A DNA stretch of 10,210 bases from Candidatus Cloacimonadota bacterium (GCA_011043895.1 DRBZ01000120.1:1-10210), one strand, 5' to 3'. Positions 1-8,564 are shown, counted from the stretch's first letter. The notes: generated by a model from the letters alone, not told the origin. A program made the numbers and translations.

Positions 1-2
1 AA

Positions 3-515
3 ATTATGTGAAAATTAGACAATTTGACCCCAATCTCAATTCCTATAATAAATCTTATGCTTAAATGTAATGAAAATGAAAGTAATCTAATACATAAAAC
101 AGAGTTTTTCAGGGTCGACTACTGTAATCTTGAAAAGACACTGCTTATAGCTCAGAGGATCAAAGATATGAGATTCGGTTTGCTGCTTGACTTCCATTAT
201 TCGGAAACCTGGTCTGACTCGAAGTATCAGTCCAAACCAGTTGCATAGAATTCACTATCATTTTCATCACTTAAAGATAGTATTTATCACTATACTTTTC
301 ACATCATCAATGCACTAAAAACACAAAAAAACACTTCCGGATATTGTGCAAAATTGAGCTTATCGTGAATGTTCCAGATGAAAGGGAGTTGGTTTATTTT
401 CCTAAGCGCTTGAATGGATTTAACAAAACAATGCGGCTCTCCGTCGGAGAATGTTACTTTATTCGATTTTTATGGAGAGGTTCTTGGTTCTATTAATGTT
501 TTCGATTCCAGCAAT
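3..515 (+). pseudogene. GH53 arabinogalactan endo-beta-1,4-galactanase, decayed remnant
   Basis: Frame 3 encodes LLDFHYSETWSDSKYQSKP (about 180-242), which closely matches the GH53 barrel signature LLDFHYSDxWADPxxQxxP. It is preceded by YCNLEKTLLIAQRIKD, as in this family. Where the family has the Trp of PxAW there is TAG (246-248). The same frame then continues with family-like NSLSFSSLKDSIYHYT and INALKTQ. Around 310-350 the similarity moves one frame over (LPDIVQ, the family's PDxVQIGNE strand). It returns to frame 3 as MFQMKGSW, resembling the GMLWPEG segment. A further stretch, ENVTLFDFYGEVLGSINVF (about 441-503), resembles the GH53 C-terminal ENQALFDFxGxxLxSLxVF. Roughly 150-200 residues of the barrel between these parts are absent. 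Stops lie at 246, 366 and 411. The intact enzyme would be secreted and cleave beta-1,4-galactan side chains of pectin. This copy cannot be functional. The upstream end may lie outside the window. Family assignment is from recalled motifs, not a search. Confidence 0.72.
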
Positions 516-526
516 TTGATAAATTG

Positions 527-550
527 GAAGAAGAATAAGATTTCTTCTTC
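527..550. terminator. Inverted repeat between convergent genes, possible weak terminator
   Basis: GAAGAAGAA (527-535) and TTCTTCTTC (542-550) form a perfect 9-bp stem around a 6-base loop. It sits between the end of the GH53 relic and the stop codon of the minus-strand hydrolase at 566, where a bidirectional terminator would be expected. The stem has only three G-C pairs and no T-run follows on either strand, so intrinsic termination is doubtful. It may be a chance purine/pyrimidine repeat. Confidence 0.25.
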
Positions 551-565
551 ATGCATGTTATCACA

Positions 566-2104
566 CTATAACTCAAACTCCAGCTTCTTTGCCCAGAGCG
601 CGGTTCTGTCGCGATTTCTGAGAAAATTATCTACCATGAATTCACGATCGATTGCAACGTAATCATCAAACACAACTTCATTATTGATGGTGACTTTTAC
701 GGAATTATCAAAGTTCACCATATCAGGATGGAGATAGATCGCAAGCTTCTTTACACGTGAGGTTTCTATAACAAACTCATTCCCGAAATACTTTGCCTGC
801 ACTGCTCCGGATGGCTTTGAGTAGGTGATTGCATCATAGTAGGTAGTGTCCGGGAATTTCCCATATAAGGTTACTTCTTCCTCGAACCTTTTTACTGTCA
901 GACTCACGGAATCACCTCTCTGCTTGAAGGCCTTGAGACTGTCCATTTCTTCCAACGAATTGATCGGCACACCATCCATTGCAATGATAAGATCGTTCTG
1001 CTGCAGACCCATCTGTTTGGCAGTGGTTTCTCCATCCACGAGATTGTACACCATAATGCCATCATATTCGAAATCATCATCGGGATAGAATCCAAAGCTT
1101 ATTCGGTTATCGGGTAGTTGTGTCTGATACTCAAGCTGCCAGAATTTTTTTGTCATAGTTGAATCGATCTCAACTATCTCCAGCCAATCGCACTTGCCAT
1201 ACTCGAATGTCCATGTTTCCCAGTAAAGGATTGGCTGGAAAATATCTCTGGGTTGGTTCTCCATATTTTTAATCATGATTGGGATCTCTTTCGGAGCATA
1301 GTCAAAATCGTGTCCGATACCCAGGTATTTTTTATAGAGAAGGTTAGCGCCAGCCTGAAGGGCTAGATTCATAACCAAACGCATCCTTCGAGCTGGATAT
1401 AAACCATCCAAGTCAGTATTGATCGCATTAACTCTTCTATTCCTGAGGTTTGCTATAAAAGTTGGTTTACCCGTTACCAGTGAACCCACAGAAAGGAATC
1501 CGTTCAAGGGATAGAAAGAAGCAAAATCATCGGGTGTAGTCATTGATATAAAAAAAGAACCAGAACCGCCATCAGAGAATCCTGTCATATAGATGCGGTC
1601 GTCATCGATGTTGTACATTGTCTTCAATGCACGTATTTGAGTCTGCACATTATGCACGCCGGACAGATCCCACCAGGAGGTATCTATATTGCCAAAGGGA
1701 AAAAGCATCAACCATGTATGCTCCTCTGCATAAGGAATGAAATAATTCTGCTTCATGAAATCTTCCTCAATGGGATAGAATTCTCGTGTGCTGACACCAC
1801 CATGCAGGTAGATGAGTAAAGGTGTCTTTCGTACGGGATCATAATTGGGAGGAATATAGAGTACATACGGTGCATTCAGTGTGTCATTTATCTGATTGTA
1901 ATAGGTAATGATCACTCCCGTTGAATCAGGTTGCTTGTGCTGGGTCCAGTTACTGAGAATTGTGTAAAGCGAATCATCGGTTATTGAACTATTCATAGTA
2001 TAGTTACTCACTTTATTCAACCAATAATCATCCTGTGAAGAGAGTGAGGTTGATAACATAATCAGGAATATACAACAGGTGGAAATGGTATATTTTTTCA
2101 TCAT
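566..2104 (-). CDS. Secreted alpha/beta-hydrolase (esterase-like) with PDZ domain
   Basis: This 512-residue protein starts with a Sec-type signal peptide (basic MMKK, hydrophobic core to about residue 21, likely cleavage near SLSSQ at 20-24), so it is probably periplasmic or secreted. Residues about 75-280 form an esterase-like alpha/beta-hydrolase: strand VLYIPPNY, oxyanion-hole HGG (101-103), nucleophile elbow GFSDGG with Ser177, an acid candidate in NTDLDGLYP (Asp231 or Asp233), and His265 in GIGHDF. Residues about 345-413 resemble a PDZ domain (VYNLVDGETTAKQMGLQQND, then LIIAMDGVPINSLEEM), which usually binds C-terminal peptides or arranges subunits. The last 100 residues look beta-rich and unassigned. 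The substrate is unknown; an ester or short peptide is possible. The first ATG overlaps the addAB stop by 4 bases, but the second Met (ATG at 2101-2099) is better spaced from the AAGGAG site and may be the true start. Either way the gene is coupled to addAB. The stop is TAG at 568-566. Confidence 0.85.
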   Translation of the reverse strand: MMKKYTISTCCIFLIMLSTSLSSQDDYWLNKVSNYTMNSSITDDSLYTILSNWTQHKQPDSTGVIITYYNQINDTLNAPYVLYIPPNYDPVRKTPLLIYLHGGVSTREFYPIEEDFMKQNYFIPYAEEHTWLMLFPFGNIDTSWWDLSGVHNVQTQIRALKTMYNIDDDRIYMTGFSDGGSGSFFISMTTPDDFASFYPLNGFLSVGSLVTGKPTFIANLRNRRVNAINTDLDGLYPARRMRLVMNLALQAGANLLYKKYLGIGHDFDYAPKEIPIMIKNMENQPRDIFQPILYWETWTFEYGKCDWLEIVEIDSTMTKKFWQLEYQTQLPDNRISFGFYPDDDFEYDGIMVYNLVDGETTAKQMGLQQNDLIIAMDGVPINSLEEMDSLKAFKQRGDSVSLTVKRFEEEVTLYGKFPDTTYYDAITYSKPSGAVQAKYFGNEFVIETSRVKKLAIYLHPDMVNFDNSVKVTINNEVVFDDYVAIDREFMVDNFLRNRDRTALWAKKLEFEL

Positions 2105-5100
2105 TGCTCCTTACTATTCATTGGTAAAATATCGTGTAACTCTTTGCTTGTAGTAATTATCGAATTTTTTCTGCATATCTTATAATACTCGCAGTAATCG
2201 CATGGTTTTCGATTGTACTCTCGCTCACGAATATGGAAGCTACCGTCAATCACTTTTTCTCCATACATTAGAAGTAACTTCAGGAAATCATCACGAGAAA
2301 CTGGCACTTCTTTCAATTCATCGCGACTTTTCCATTTGATTAAAAAATTGTTTTTTTGCAGATTAATGATATAAAAATTTGTATGTTTTAGGATATCTCT
2401 TGTACTTTCATACATAAAGAGAATATTGTTATTTCGATAATGATCTTCAAGCGCCAGTAGATACACAAGCGGTTGTACATCCCAGAACTGTTTAATATCT
2501 TTAATGCTCGGCGCTATTCCTGTTTTATAATCACTGGCAAGAAATTTTTCCTCTTCCAAATGCTTTGCGATCTTGTCAATCATACCCTGAAAATCCAAAG
2601 TAACCTTCTCATTTTTGACACTGAAAATGGGCCATGAATTTTCTCGGCTTTTTTCATGCTTACCAAAATTCTGCTCAAAAAGAATTGGCGAGAAATGAAT
2701 GAACTTTTCTTTATCGAATTGAAGTAGGCTGACCAGTAAATTTTTCTCATTGCATTCTACAAGTCCTTCAGTGTAAGGGGAATAGAGCCGCTGAATGAAG
2801 AGATCACTCTCAAGATTTATATTATTTTGCAAGAGTACCTCGTCCAGTAATTTTGCAAGAAGCATACATGCCTTGGAGATATCCTCATTCAATATTTTGA
2901 ATCCCTGTTTATTACCAAATTTTTCAAGTGCTTTATGTATATTATTTCCCAATGCAGTCAGTAATTCTGCATCTGGATCATACTGGAATGGCTTAATCTT
3001 GAGAATAGTCTGAAAAAAGTATTGCATTGGGCATTGAATAAGTGTGTTCATACTGCTCGCCGAGATGAGAATTCTATCTGAATCGTCTGGTACAACCTGT
3101 CCTTTATAGGGTCCAATATCTTCACTAAGATAATCATTATGCCGTTTTAAGATCTGCAAGTTGGGATTCTCAATTATCGTATCCTCAAAAGTAAGATAGT
3201 ATTGGCGGAGTGTTCGTGGTGTAGAATAAGAATTTGATTGTTGATTTTGAATATCCATACCTTCCAGAAGTATCGATGGATTAAGTGTGTCGCCAGACAT
3301 GTTCTGGCAAGGGAAGGACAGATAAGTGTGCTTTTCTCTGCTAAGCCAAGAGTTAAGAAGCATCGAACTTTTCTGCCACTCAAAATGGGGAAGATTTCTT
3401 GTGAATGAATTTTTATGCAGGGGAACAGGGAAATAATCTTCTGCAAGCCCAGCAACGAACAAGACTGTGGAATTACTTTCATACGATTCGAGATAACTTA
3501 TCACATCGATGCCGTTTCCAGTATTTCTTCTTGGAATTTCAGCGTCTCTAAATTGTCGTTTCAGCTCTCGAAGGATTTCATCGTGCTTTGGAAATCCAAT
3601 ACATTGATATGTCTCAATTGTAGAGGTAATAATGTTTTTAAGAGCTGAATAAACTAAATAAAATTCTTTATCATCTTCCAGTTTAGAAACAATGCTTTGT
3701 TCGTTAAGAAAATCATAAATCTTATTCCAAATATCAGTATGTTCATGCTTCTCTGGATTCAATTCGAGCATTGCGATCCACTCACATATCGTATGTATCG
3801 ACTCACGATATTGCTGTACACCGCTCAATTCTGTCACATCACTAAAATAGATAAGAGGGCTCTTGCGTATAAAAGCATCGATAGAGTAAAAATGCTCATG
3901 TTTTGGCATGAGAGGATGTAGTACTACGGATGATAACGTTTGCCAGGTGAGACGTTCGGCAGAAAGCATAATCGTGAGAAGACCGCTAAAAAAAATTGTC
4001 AGAGGATGATCCATAATTGTAGAGGGCGCATACAAGCGATAGGGTATTCCATATGCACCAAAAACCTTCTCCACCACAGGCACATAGACATCAATACTCG
4101 AGATAGCAAGCTGTATGTCTGGGTATGAAATATTCTTCTGTTTAAGTTCAAAGATCTTCTGCGCAATGCCCTCGATTTCAGTTTCCACAGAGTGATAAGG
4201 AGTACATGGTTGACCTGAATTATACGTCGGTTCAATGCTTTCCCAAATCTGCTCGGTATAATCAAATGCTGAACTCAATGAATTATCACTAAAATTATCA
4301 ATAAAATAAAATTTCTTTGTATGATTTGCAAGATCCCTTATCAAACTGAAGAGAGATGATCCATCCTTGAATAATCCATTCAATATGACAGTGCGTTCAG
4401 ATAATTCATCATTAAAGATATTTTCCAATAACTCATTTTCGTAATGATAATGATATTGTACCCTCAATGCTTCAAAATTTTGATAGATTTCATTGAACAT
4501 TCTATTTCCAGACTCAAAGTTTCTCCTGTGAGCATTATAAGCTATGAATGCCTGTGCCAGAAGGTCTATTGTTCCATCAGAGAGGTGGTAAGCATTCGAT
4601 GCCTGTTTTACCAGTAATCGTGAAAGACAGGGAGTAATCACCTTTTGTGAAGATGAAATAAGTAACTGATTCAAGGTTGTGATCTCTATTAATGGTGTGA
4701 GTATCTTCTTTGCAGCAAGTGTTTGAAGCATCTTGTTTGAATGATATTTCGTTAGATTGATAATAGTACAGGGCTCATTTTTTATTATTTGAAGAAGATT
4801 AGAAACGGAAATAGTCTCGTGTAATTTTGAAGGTGTATATAAGGATTTTGCTTCAGGGAAAACCGTTGACCAATAATCATTCGAAAATTTTATTTCTCTT
4901 AGTTCATTGAAAAATGAGTAATAAATATATGCCCTTGCATCAATTCCGTATAGTTGTTTTACTATCCAGAGATAGGTCTGAAGCTGAAGTGAATACTGCT
5001 CATGGAACTGTGCTGTCCTATCAGTTTTGAAATCAATGATTGTCCATCCTTCCTCATCTTGGTACATCAGGTCGATGATTCCGTTTACTTCGAAGAAGGT

Positions 5101-8100
5101 CTTGCCATTATCCATCCAGCCGGTCACATGATGTTCATGAAAAAGATTTCTCTCTTCAATAAGCTGTAACTTTGTGTAAATTTCCGAGGAGTTGAAATTT
5201 TCTAGATGTTTTTTAATGCGAAGTTCTAAATCATCACACGAAACTAAAGGGTAGTTACTGTCAATGAACTCTTTAATTTCTGATGAATGTTCTTCCCATT
5301 TCCACCAGTGTTTCTCTATAATCGTATGGAAGATCGAGCCAAATATAAGCCCAGAATCGTTTGTGATTATTTCGTCAGTTTTTTCAGTATCATTTGTTAA
5401 ATCCATGCTACTCATAATATCATGAGGGGTGATGCGCATATACTTTTGATCGGGTTGTTGTATAGTTGGAGGGTCCCAGAATTTTGTTTTTTGCTTCGGT
5501 AACAACTGCTGCACAAGACGATCATGTAGCTCTGTTAATGACATATATGTGTAGTGATACTTAGGTGGAGCATTGAAGTCATCCTGTGATAGCTTTTCTA
5601 AGGTTTTGGGTAATCCAAGTGTTGGAATAACATAAGAAGACCACCAAGAGTTGTTTGTGAATTTTTCTGTACATTCTGCTAGCAAAGCAATTCGATATTT
5701 TGTTCGTGTAACAGCCACATAGAACATGCGCTTGTCTTCAGCTTCTTGCTCGATTTTGTCCTGCTTTTTTATCAACTCCAAAAAATTAGATTTCTTAGAT
5801 TCAATTTGCTCCTTTATTGCGATACCTACTTCGATCATGCCGTTTGGATCGAGTCGGCTATGAAAGATGTTTCCTTTTTCTGCTTGTGTTTTGATGTTAG
5901 CAAGTTCGGGAATGATCACAGTGGGAAATTGCAGCCCTTTTGCTTTGTGGATGGTCATTATTTGCACTTTGGCAGGTTCTGGTATATCTGCTTGAGCGAT
6001 CTCACTTTTGTAATGAATTTGATAATTCAGGTAGTCATGAAGCTCTTGCAAGCTGGAACCTTCCAGCTCCAGTTGGGAAATTATATACAGCAGTTTATCA
6101 AGATTAGCCAGACGTTGTCTGCCACCTACTTCACTGATGTAGCCGAGTTCTCTATAAGAAGTCGATAAAACTTTTTGCAATAGCTCATTCGCTGGTAATC
6201 TTTGATAAAGTTCTCGCCATTGCTGAATAGTCTGCACAAAAGATTCATATTCTCTGTTGTGTGACATAAAACTGAAGATCGATTCATCCTTTTTACGACT
6301 TCTGCAATTATATACCAACGTATCCTCAGCAGAGAAAAAAGGACTTCGTAGTAGTCCGACCAAAGCAGCATCATCGTGAGGATTTATCAGCACACTGATG
6401 AAATGGAATAAGTCATACGTTTCCTGCTGATTGAAAAGATTTTTTTCGCCAATGATCTGGAAAGGTATATCCAGCTTCCTAAAAGCATGCAGATAATCAT
6501 TAATGTGGATGAAATTTCTGAGTAGAACTCCAACAAGCACATTTTCTTTGATCTTTTGCTTTTCAGCCCATTCAAGATACTCTTTAGCCATATATGCTGC
6601 ATGAAGTGCAGGAGTGTATTCCTGTGGTGAAGTTTCATTTTCTATAATGCTGATATCACAGACATATTCGTTATCGATCGTAACTTCTTTTCTGTTTTTT
6701 GGGAAGGTGGTTTCTTCAAAGGATGCTTCGAAAGTAAAAGATGGTTCTGCAAGAATCTTGGTGAAGAATGGATTAATCACATGCTCGATAAAGGAGCTTG
6801 AAGAGCGATAATTATCATTGAATGCGATGAGAGCATCTGGAGTAACTTCTTCGATTTCATTCTTGGCGATATTCATGACTTCGACATCCGCTTGCTGAAA
6901 GCGATAGATCGACTGCTTCTTATCTCCAACAATAAATAAGCCCTTTTCTCGAAGTATTCCATCATTCTTTTTCGCTATGTGTTTGATGATCTCCCAGCGA
7001 AGGTTGTTCGTGTCCTGGAATTCATCCACAAGTATGTGTTTGAACTGAGCAGCATACTTATTTCTCACGTTCTCATTTTGAGCAAGCAGCTCTCTTGTCT
7101 TGATGATCACATCGTTAAAGGTGAGGAAATTTTTCCTTTTTTGAGTTTGCCAGATGACTTCTTCAAACTCTGCATATAAAGTTATCAGGTCTTTGAAGAC
7201 ACCGATTGATTTTTTATCTTCGTCACATGGATAAAAGAGCACCTTTTCTTCAGGGATATGACTCTGAATACTATCGAGAAGCTCTTCAGCCAGTTCCTTA
7301 AAATTCTCTGCAATATGATTTTCAATAAAACTCGATTTCTTCTGAACAGACCATGCCCTTTTATAATACGTACCCTTGTTCGTAATAAAGTGGGGAAGGA
7401 TTTCTGCCATAAAGTATCGTCGCTGCTCCACGTCTGTATCTTCTGGCATACTCTCAAGTTTCTCCGAGAGTTCTGCTAGTGAATTTGTTTCTTTTTCTTT
7501 AATATGTTCATGATATTGCGTGATTTTATTTACTTCCTGAACAAGCCGATTAACATCAAATTCAGGAAGGTAATGCTGAAGCCAGTACTTATAAATTTCA
7601 TCTTCAGTTTGGTTTTCAATAAATTCAAGCCATTCTTCGAGGAAAACTTTTCTTTTATTGAAGTAATTAAAGAATTGGATAATGCCATTTTTGTCCGTGA
7701 ATGTAAGAATATGTTTCAGTTCAGGACGAAGTCCTTTGCTTTGCCTGTTAAGGAATTCGTTCAAGGTTTCACGATAGAGTTTTTGCTCAAGCAACTCATC
7801 GGAAGTTTTGAATTGTGGATCGATATCGAGCAGGAAAGCATTTTCTCTAAGAACTGAACCACAAAAGGCATCGATGGTCATGATGTAATTTTGAGAGAAA
7901 GTAGATCTCAGCCAGTTCTTGTAATCTTCAGGAGCAGAGCGGATACTTTCTCCCAGTGAGATTCCCTGCTCTTTCAATTCTCCAATTTCCTTACCTTTCA
8001 GAAGTAATTGCAGGTCCTCATAAATACGACGTGACATTTCTGCCGCAGCTTTGTTCGTGAATGTGATCACCAGAATATTCTTGAATCCCAACCATTCATT

Positions 8101-8253
8101 TTTTGGCTTTTTTAGATTATGTTTTGTGAATTCATCTATGATAGCGCAATACCTTTTAGACAGTGCGTATGTTTTACCCGCACCTGCACATGCAGATACT
8201 ATCCGGTTTGTTGATATATCAAGTGCTCTTTGTAAAGGTGACATTTCTTCCAT
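2101..8253 (-). CDS. Single-chain AddA-AddB helicase-nuclease fusion
   Basis: This 2050-residue cytoplasmic protein should unwind and resect double-strand DNA ends to make 3' tails for RecA. The first ~1115 residues are AddA-like (UvrD/SF1A): Walker A AGAGKT (23-28), TFTNKAAAEM (64-73), TIDAFCGSVLRE (126-137), Walker B LVDEFQDT (408-415), GDKKQSIYRFQQAD (443-456), NYRSS (481-485), IMTIHKAKGLQFP (765-777), YVAVTRTK (845-852). A PD-(D/E)XK nuclease follows with His976, Asp1061, IIDFKTD (Asp1074, Lys1076) and LQLQTY (Gln1092, Tyr1094). From about 1150 on it is AddB-like: a degenerate helicase without a visible Walker A, then a second nuclease with His1773, Asp1893, ASDYKTG (Asp1908, Lys1910) and Gln1927. 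Cys1741, 2018, 2021 and 2027 match the AddB 4Fe-4S pattern (one early Cys, then C-x2-C-x5-C). AddA and AddB are normally separate genes. Between residues 1112 and 1174 there is no in-frame ATG, GTG or TTG, so a hidden separate addB start is unlikely. No good ribosome site is seen before the ATG at 8253. Confidence 0.93.
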   Translation of the reverse strand: MEEMSPLQRALDISTNRIVSACAGAGKTYALSKRYCAIIDEFTKHNLKKPKNEWLGFKNILVITFTNKAAAEMSRRIYEDLQLLLKGKEIGELKEQGISLGESIRSAPEDYKNWLRSTFSQNYIMTIDAFCGSVLRENAFLLDIDPQFKTSDELLEQKLYRETLNEFLNRQSKGLRPELKHILTFTDKNGIIQFFNYFNKRKVFLEEWLEFIENQTEDEIYKYWLQHYLPEFDVNRLVQEVNKITQYHEHIKEKETNSLAELSEKLESMPEDTDVEQRRYFMAEILPHFITNKGTYYKRAWSVQKKSSFIENHIAENFKELAEELLDSIQSHIPEEKVLFYPCDEDKKSIGVFKDLITLYAEFEEVIWQTQKRKNFLTFNDVIIKTRELLAQNENVRNKYAAQFKHILVDEFQDTNNLRWEIIKHIAKKNDGILREKGLFIVGDKKQSIYRFQQADVEVMNIAKNEIEEVTPDALIAFNDNYRSSSSFIEHVINPFFTKILAEPSFTFEASFEETTFPKNRKEVTIDNEYVCDISIIENETSPQEYTPALHAAYMAKEYLEWAEKQKIKENVLVGVLLRNFIHINDYLHAFRKLDIPFQIIGEKNLFNQQETYDLFHFISVLINPHDDAALVGLLRSPFFSAEDTLVYNCRSRKKDESIFSFMSHNREYESFVQTIQQWRELYQRLPANELLQKVLSTSYRELGYISEVGGRQRLANLDKLLYIISQLELEGSSLQELHDYLNYQIHYKSEIAQADIPEPAKVQIMTIHKAKGLQFPTVIIPELANIKTQAEKGNIFHSRLDPNGMIEVGIAIKEQIESKKSNFLELIKKQDKIEQEAEDKRMFYVAVTRTKYRIALLAECTEKFTNNSWWSSYVIPTLGLPKTLEKLSQDDFNAPPKYHYTYMSLTELHDRLVQQLLPKQKTKFWDPPTIQQPDQKYMRITPHDIMSSMDLTNDTEKTDEIITNDSGLIFGSIFHTIIEKHWWKWEEHSSEIKEFIDSNYPLVSCDDLELRIKKHLENFNSSEIYTKLQLIEERNLFHEHHVTGWMDNGKTFFEVNGIIDLMYQDEEGWTIIDFKTDRTAQFHEQYSLQLQTYLWIVKQLYGIDARAYIYYSFFNELREIKFSNDYWSTVFPEAKSLYTPSKLHETISVSNLLQIIKNEPCTIINLTKYHSNKMLQTLAAKKILTPLIEITTLNQLLISSSQKVITPCLSRLLVKQASNAYHLSDGTIDLLAQAFIAYNAHRRNFESGNRMFNEIYQNFEALRVQYHYHYENELLENIFNDELSERTVILNGLFKDGSSLFSLIRDLANHTKKFYFIDNFSDNSLSSAFDYTEQIWESIEPTYNSGQPCTPYHSVETEIEGIAQKIFELKQKNISYPDIQLAISSIDVYVPVVEKVFGAYGIPYRLYAPSTIMDHPLTIFFSGLLTIMLSAERLTWQTLSSVVLHPLMPKHEHFYSIDAFIRKSPLIYFSDVTELSGVQQYRESIHTICEWIAMLELNPEKHEHTDIWNKIYDFLNEQSIVSKLEDDKEFYLVYSALKNIITSTIETYQCIGFPKHDEILRELKRQFRDAEIPRRNTGNGIDVISYLESYESNSTVLFVAGLAEDYFPVPLHKNSFTRNLPHFEWQKSSMLLNSWLSREKHTYLSFPCQNMSGDTLNPSILLEGMDIQNQQSNSYSTPRTLRQYYLTFEDTIIENPNLQILKRHNDYLSEDIGPYKGQVVPDDSDRILISASSMNTLIQCPMQYFFQTILKIKPFQYDPDAELLTALGNNIHKALEKFGNKQGFKILNEDISKACMLLAKLLDEVLLQNNINLESDLFIQRLYSPYTEGLVECNEKNLLVSLLQFDKEKFIHFSPILFEQNFGKHEKSRENSWPIFSVKNEKVTLDFQGMIDKIAKHLEEEKFLASDYKTGIAPSIKDIKQFWDVQPLVYLLALEDHYRNNNILFMYESTRDILKHTNFYIINLQKNNFLIKWKSRDELKEVPVSRDDFLKLLLMYGEKVIDGSFHIREREYNRKPCDYCEYYKICRKNSIITTSKELHDILPMNSKEQ
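2107..2112 (-). promoter_or_regulatory. Ribosome binding site of the hydrolase gene
   Basis: On the minus strand AAGGAG occurs inside the 3' end of addAB. It lies only 2 bases before the first ATG (2104) but 5 bases before the second in-frame ATG (2101), which favours the second as the start. In that case stop and start overlap as TGATG, a standard translational coupling arrangement. Confidence 0.6.
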
Positions 8254-8515
8254 GTATTCGATTGCCTACCAGTTGATATGATGGAGCAAAATAGCTGAAT
8301 ATTTCTTGGCAATGTTTTTGTGAAAAAGATGAAGTAGAAATGAAATAATATTACTTAATTTTGTTATGCTCTTACTTGAATAATGGTTGGATGTAGTATA
8401 TAGTGTTAATAAATCATGGTATTTTCACATCGTATGGTTATATTTTGTATCATTATTAAAAAGCGTCATGCTTCTAATTAATTTTGGGGGTATGCAAACA
8501 AAATAAAAGAAATAT

Positions 8516-8540
8516 TTGACAAACAAAAACTGATTATAAA
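8516..8540 (+). promoter_or_regulatory. Candidate promoter of the TrmB-family gene
   Basis: TTGACA (8516-8521) is a perfect sigma-70-type -35 hexamer and TATAAA (8535-8540) a good -10. The 13-base gap is shorter than the usual 16-18, so the two may not work together. If the -10 is used, transcription would begin near 8547, inside the palindrome that follows, which fits autoregulation by repression. Confidence 0.35.
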
Positions 8541-8541
8541 A

Positions 8542-8564
8542 AGTAGTAGTTAAATACTACTACT
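8542..8564. repeat. Perfect palindrome, candidate operator
   Basis: AGTAGTAGT (8542-8550) and ACTACTACT (8556-8564) are perfect reverse complements around a 5-base TAAAT spacer, ending 14 bases before the start codon of the TrmB-family gene. A perfect 9+9 dyad just after a -10-like box is a typical position for a dimeric repressor site. The adjacent regulator is the natural candidate to bind it. In RNA the same bases could form a hairpin just before the ribosome site, so translational control is an alternative. Confidence 0.55.

Noticed and set aside
24..415. In-frame TAG and TGA codons in the GH53 stretch as possible stop-codon recoding
   Set aside because: The hydrolase ends at TAG, and addAB and the regulator end at TGA in normal positions with ribosome sites nearby. 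The relic also has a frame change and a large deletion, so decay explains it better.
414..662. Open frame of 82 codons as a separate small gene
   Set aside because: Its first third matches the GH53 C-terminal segment, and the rest runs antisense into the hydrolase gene with no ribosome site of its own.
5746..6168. 140-codon plus-strand open frame inside addAB
   Set aside because: It lies fully antisense to conserved AddA sequence (including motif V), has no family resemblance, and looks like a frame shadow. The 117-codon frame at 7504-7857 was rejected on the same grounds.
8462..8474. Short inverted repeat AAGC...GCTT as an operator or terminator
   Set aside because: Only 4-base arms, expected by chance in this composition.
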